Of a stretch of DNA of 17,267 nucleotides, positions 14,468 through 17,267 are shown in pieces (positions within the stretch are counted from its first letter, which is position 1; the number at the start of each line of letters is the position of its first letter). The notes under the pieces are model-generated. The model worked only from the letters and a program-made list of their open reading frames with translations, was not told the origin of the DNA and did no database searches. Where the stretch lies: the NCBI GenBank assembly GCA_045655105.1, contig JAZOOQ010000057.1, positions 1 to 17,267 of the forward strand, read 5' to 3'. The translations under genes were made by a program, and so were the position numbers. The DNA is from RGIG4140 sp045655105. GTDB lineage: Bacteria; Pseudomonadota; Alphaproteobacteria; CAAHEQ01; UBA3637.

Positions 14468-15562
14468 ATGACACAAGTGAAAAAAATTGGTATTTTAACA
14501 AGTGGTGGCGATTGTTCAGGTTTAAACAGTGTGATTAGAAATGTTGTTTTTGCCGCAAATAGCAGAGGTTGGGAAGTTGTTGGTATTTTTGATGCAACAG
14601 ATGGTTTGTTTTCAAGACCAATGCGTTATAGAGATTTAAAAGTTGCAGATTTTGATTTCCCATATGCCGCTTTAGGTGGAACAATGCTTGGAACGAATAA
14701 TACAGGTAATCCACATATTCAAAAAAAAGCTGATGGAACAACAGAAGAATTAACAGATGAAGAATTAAATGAACGTTTTACAGAAGGCGTGAAAGAATTG
14801 GGAATTTCAGCATTAGTTGTTGTTGGTGGTGATGGTTCAATGGCAATTGTTAGCAAATACTGCAAAATTGCAGGTATTTCAATGATTGGTATTCCAAAAA
14901 CAATTGATAATGATGCTCCAGGAACAAATAAAGCCATTGGTTTTGCAACAGCAGTTGGTGTGGTAACAAATGCGCTTGATAATTTAACAACAACAGCAAC
15001 TTCTCATAATCGCATTATGATTGCTGAAGTGATGGGACGTGGAGCAGGTCACTTAGCTTTAGAAGCTGGTATTGCTGGTTTTGCTGATGTTATTTTGATT
15101 CCAGAAGTCAGATATTCTTATGAAAGCGTTGTTGCAAAATTAAAAGAAATTCAAAAACAAGGTAAGCGTTTTGGTCTTGTTGTGATCGCAGAAGGGGTGA
15201 AAACACCAGAAGGTAAACATATTTTTGCTGCAAATGGAAAAACATTCCAAGGGGTTTCTCAATATTTTGTTGAGCATTTACAAGCTGAAGGATTTAATGT
15301 TCGTGCCAACGTTTTAGGTCATATCCAAAGAGCAGGGGTTCCAGTTCCAGCTGATCGCTTATTGGCAGCTCGTTTTTCAACAAGAGCCGTTGATTTGATT
15401 GAACAAGGAGCTGATAACCGTGTTGTTGTTTATCAAGAAGGTCGTGTAACTGATATGGATTTAAATCAAGTGTTAAAAATCGCTAATTCACCAGTTGATC
15501 CAAAAGGATCTTTGGTAAAAGTTGCTCGTGCATTGGGCATTTATGTTGGCGAAGAAGATTAA
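14468..15562 (+). CDS. pfkA: 6-phosphofructokinase, PfkA superfamily, probably ATP-dependent group III type
   Basis: This enzyme phosphorylates fructose 6-phosphate to the 1,6-bisphosphate, the committing step of glycolysis in the cytoplasm. At 364 residues it is longer than E. coli PfkA (320). Motifs: LTSGGDCSGLN at 10-20, GGTMLGTNN at 70-78, phospho-donor loop GGDGS at 120-124, catalytic PKTIDND at 143-149 with Asp147, EVMGRGAGHLA at 187-197, and LGHIQRAGVPVPADR at 283-297. Gly123 at the donor-discriminating position points to ATP. Lys144, in place of the Gly of classical ATP enzymes, is the PPi-type residue. That mixed pair is known from group III enzymes. GTGAGGA precedes the ATG. The gene is 18 bases past lptB and may be read from the same transcript. 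Together with pflB it indicates glycolysis feeding fermentation. Confidence 0.93.
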   Translation: MTQVKKIGILTSGGDCSGLNSVIRNVVFAANSRGWEVVGIFDATDGLFSRPMRYRDLKVADFDFPYAALGGTMLGTNNTGNPHIQKKADGTTEELTDEELNERFTEGVKELGISALVVVGGDGSMAIVSKYCKIAGISMIGIPKTIDNDAPGTNKAIGFATAVGVVTNALDNLTTTATSHNRIMIAEVMGRGAGHLALEAGIAGFADVILIPEVRYSYESVVAKLKEIQKQGKRFGLVVIAEGVKTPEGKHIFAANGKTFQGVSQYFVEHLQAEGFNVRANVLGHIQRAGVPVPADRLLAARFSTRAVDLIEQGADNRVVVYQEGRVTDMDLNQVLKIANSPVDPKGSLVKVARALGIYVGEED

Positions 15563-15577
15563 TTAACTGTTTGATAC

Positions 15578-15606
15578 TTGCTTTTCATAAAAAAAAGCAT
15601 TATACT
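15578..15606 (+). promoter_or_regulatory. Predicted promoter for the DUF465 gene
   Basis: TTGCTT at 15578-15583 and TATACT at 15601-15606 are separated by exactly 17 bases. Transcription would begin near 15613, shortly before the AAGGAG ribosome site at 15620-15625. A weak inverted repeat (TGCTTTT at 15579-15585 with AAAAGCA at 15593-15599) overlaps the promoter. No clear terminator separates it from the phosphofructokinase gene. Confidence 0.55.
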
Positions 15607-15631
15607 AAGATATGTAACAAAGGAGTTTAAA

Positions 15632-15802
15632 ATGGATAAAATTGAAAAACATTTGAATGCATTAAAAGAAAAACACGCTGAATTAGATGTTAAATTAGCT
15701 GAAGAAGAAGCCCGTCCTTTACCGGATAGCTTGAAAATTCAAGAATATAAAAAACAAAAATTGGCTGTGAAACAAGAAATTGAAGCCATTGAAAATAAAT
15801 AA
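15632..15802 (+). CDS. Small YdcH/DUF465 family protein
   Basis: A 56-residue, highly charged, helical protein starts at ATG 15632, with AAGGAG six bases upstream. A longer in-frame reading from 15578 would begin inside the promoter and has no ribosome site. The pattern is that of DUF465/YdcH: an early 'LNALKEKHAELDVKLAEEEARPLPDS'-like segment, then 'IQEYKKQKLAVKQEIEAIE' near the end, forming a helical hairpin. These short proteins are frequent in Alphaproteobacteria, often in several copies, and have no firmly established function. It has its own promoter and terminator, so it is a single-gene unit. Confidence 0.85.
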   Translation: MDKIEKHLNALKEKHAELDVKLAEEEARPLPDSLKIQEYKKQKLAVKQEIEAIENK

Positions 15803-15817
15803 GAAAATTTTTTAGAT

Positions 15818-15848
15818 AAAAAAAGCCTTCTTTTGAGGGCTTTTTTTT
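15818..15848 (+). terminator. Rho-independent terminator after the DUF465 gene
   Basis: GCCTTC (15825-15830) pairs with GAGGGC (15835-15840) around a TTTT loop, extended by A7 on the left and T8 on the right. It lies 15 bases past the stop codon. The flanking A and T runs could allow it to act on both strands. Confidence 0.88.
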
Positions 15849-15849
15849 A

Positions 15850-15877
15850 TTGACTTTAGTTTTCTTATTTATATAAA
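15850..15877 (+). promoter_or_regulatory. Predicted promoter of the MFS transporter gene
   Basis: TTGACT at 15850-15855 and TATAAA at 15872-15877 are 16 bases apart, directly after the preceding terminator. The leader is about 35 bases and carries AAGGAG at 15907-15912, six bases before the start. Confidence 0.6.
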
Positions 15878-15918
15878 ATGCTTTTATATGAATTTAATGG
15901 GGAGAAAAGGAGACTTTA

Positions 15919-17139
15919 ATGTTAAAAAATCCACTTAGATTATTTAATCTATCAACATTTTTGCAAACGCAAATTTTAATGTTGCCGGTTTTATTGCTTT
16001 TCTATCAAGAAAATGGGTTAACAGCTGGTGATTATTTTTTGTTTCAAGGTATTTTTTCAATCACAGCGCTTTTGTTTGAAATTCCAGCAGGTTATTTAGG
16101 CGATATTTTTCCACGTCGTAACATGCTTGTATTTTCATTTTCAATGTTTTTATTGAGATTGATTTTATGGTCATTTTTGGTTGCAGGTGTTCCTGTTTTT
16201 AAATCTAATGCATATTGGATTATTTTAGCAGGGGAAATTCTTTATTCTATTTCAAAAGCATCATATGCCGGTGTAGCAGATGGTTATATTTATGACTATT
16301 TAAAAAGCCAAAATAAAACCAATCGTATGCTTCAAAAATATGGAAAAATGAATTTTTGCATGTCTGTTGGAACGGCGATCGCTTCTTTCCTTGGGCCTAT
16401 TTTTTATCAAAAATATGGTTTTGCAACTTTAATCGCAATGGAAATGATTTTTAATATTTCAGCCATTGGATTATTATTCTTTTTGCCTAAAGTTCCTTCT
16501 GCAAGAAAAAGAATTAAAGGCCTAAAGGCAAAATATAAAGAATTGTTCACAATTTCGAAAAATGCCCTTCAAAATCAAAAGATTAAATATTATATGTTTT
16601 ATTCTGGGATGTTGGCGGGAACAACAATGGTTTTCGTGTGGAGCTTTCAACCATTAATGAAAACAGCGGGTATTCCTGTTGTTTTATTTGGGGTGATTTA
16701 TGCCATTAACCATGGATGTCGCGCATTGGCGGGTATTTTGTTGCCAAAAACGCTTGCTTTTATGTCACTTAAAACATTAGGTAAAGTTACTTTTGCATTG
16801 TTTGTTGTTTCATTTTTGTCCTGCGCTGCTGTCGTTCGTTTTCAATCACCCGTGTTGGGTTTTGCACTTTTAACATTTATTTGTATTGTTATTGGATTTC
16901 AATGGTCATTTACAATGGCAAATATTTCAAGATTGCATACATATATTGGGTCTGAAGAACGGTCAACAGTATCATCAGTTAATAATATGATTTCAAGGTC
17001 TATTGCAGGGGGATTGCTTATTTTATTTAAATTTTTGTTAGATGATATTTCATTGCAAAATTCATTCTTTGTATATTTAACGATCTTCTTGATCAGTTTA
17101 TATCCGCTTTCAAAGATTTTAAAATCAAAAGAAGCATAA
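15919..17139 (+). CDS. Major facilitator superfamily transporter
   Basis: A 406-residue integral inner-membrane protein with about 12 hydrophobic segments in two halves split by a basic loop (about residues 195-215, ARKRIKGLKAKYKE). The MFS motif A between segments 2 and 3 is clear: GYLGDIFPRRNM at 58-69, preceded by FEIPAG at 53-58. The 'YSISKASYAGVADGYIYDYL' stretch at about 112-131 is seen in a subgroup of putative drug or metabolite exporters. The substrate cannot be told from sequence. Start at 15919 is supported by AAGGAG six bases before it. It is a single-gene transcript, with promoter at 15850 and terminator at 17153. No regulator lies nearby. Confidence 0.88.
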   Translation: MLKNPLRLFNLSTFLQTQILMLPVLLLFYQENGLTAGDYFLFQGIFSITALLFEIPAGYLGDIFPRRNMLVFSFSMFLLRLILWSFLVAGVPVFKSNAYWIILAGEILYSISKASYAGVADGYIYDYLKSQNKTNRMLQKYGKMNFCMSVGTAIASFLGPIFYQKYGFATLIAMEMIFNISAIGLLFFLPKVPSARKRIKGLKAKYKELFTISKNALQNQKIKYYMFYSGMLAGTTMVFVWSFQPLMKTAGIPVVLFGVIYAINHGCRALAGILLPKTLAFMSLKTLGKVTFALFVVSFLSCAAVVRFQSPVLGFALLTFICIVIGFQWSFTMANISRLHTYIGSEERSTVSSVNNMISRSIAGGLLILFKFLLDDISLQNSFFVYLTIFLISLYPLSKILKSKEA

Positions 17140-17151
17140 AATGCATAAAAG

Positions 17152-17182
17152 AAAAAATCCTCACTTTGGTGGGGATTTTTTT
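17152..17182 (+). terminator. Rho-independent terminator after the MFS gene
   Basis: ATCCTCAC pairs with GTGGGGAT around a TTTG loop (one T-G wobble), with an A run before and eight T residues after. It lies about 13 bases beyond the MFS stop codon. Confidence 0.88.
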
Positions 17183-17192
17183 TGTGCAAAAA

Positions 17193-17221
17193 TTGTTAAT
17201 ATATTCTTTAAATTATATATA
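17193..17221 (+). promoter_or_regulatory. Possible promoter for a gene beyond the window
   Basis: TTGTTA at 17193-17198 and TATATA at 17216-17221 are 17 bases apart, just after the terminator. No start codon with a ribosome site follows before the window ends at 17267. The tail is very AT-rich, so this may be chance. Confidence 0.3.
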
Positions 17222-17267
17222 GATTCAATTGGTTAAATTAAATTTTAAAGTCGGAAATTTAAGGGTC

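Noticed and set aside
15579..15599. Terminator after the phosphofructokinase gene
   Set aside because: The stem is only seven AT-rich pairs and no T run follows. It coincides with a good promoter instead.
15578..15631. N-terminal extension of the DUF465 protein
   Set aside because: It would begin inside the -35 box and lacks a ribosome site. The family's usual length fits the 15632 start.
1..17267. CRISPR array, insertion sequence, prophage or tRNA genes
   Set aside because: I saw no regularly spaced repeats, transposase, integrase, terminal inverted repeats or tRNA-like cloverleaf on either strand.

Overview
The window looks like chromosome from a low-GC, Gram-negative, fermentative alphaproteobacterium. 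The alphaproteobacterial signal is the block rnd - kdsD - lptC/lptA - lptB, which is typical of that class. Fermentation is indicated by the end of a pyruvate formate-lyase gene and by a phosphofructokinase. A low-GC, host-associated or gut-type Rhodospirillales-like lineage would fit, but the exact taxon is an inference.

Layout: (1) 1-405, C-terminal part of pyruvate formate-lyase, then a 375-base gap with two rho-independent terminators and a promoter. (2) 781-3879, a large autotransporter, ending at a bidirectional terminator. (3) 3957-4919, minus strand, an unrecognised protein with two similar-looking end domains separated by a charged coiled coil, with its own strong promoter. (4) 10602 down to 5026, minus strand, a tight six-gene operon: EGF-like secreted protein, aryl-sulfate sulfotransferase (AssT), TauE/SafE-type transporter, CysD, CysN, secreted DUF4352-like protein. 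(5) 10737-14449, plus strand: RNase D, arabinose-5-phosphate isomerase, an LptC-LptA fusion and LptB. This is an LPS precursor and LPS export block. (6) 14468-15562 phosphofructokinase, 15632-15802 a YdcH/DUF465 small protein, and 15919-17139 an MFS transporter, each of the last two with its own promoter and terminator.

The most striking region is the six-gene operon. It joins ATP sulfurylase (CysDN, which makes adenylylsulfate from sulfate) and a TSUP-family anion transporter to a periplasmic PAPS-independent aryl sulfotransferase, with exported proteins of unknown role at both ends. No APS kinase, APS/PAPS reductase or sulfite reductase gene lies in the window. The arrangement suggests sulfate activation dedicated to sulfating something in the envelope or outside the cell, rather than cysteine synthesis. 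The second notable feature is the single-chain LptC-LptA fusion, which would tether the LPS bridge protein to the inner membrane.

Genes within the operon overlap by 1-4 bases or are separated by only 4-5, so they are probably co-transcribed and translationally coupled from one promoter at about 10625-10653. That promoter diverges from the one driving rnd-kdsD-lpt.
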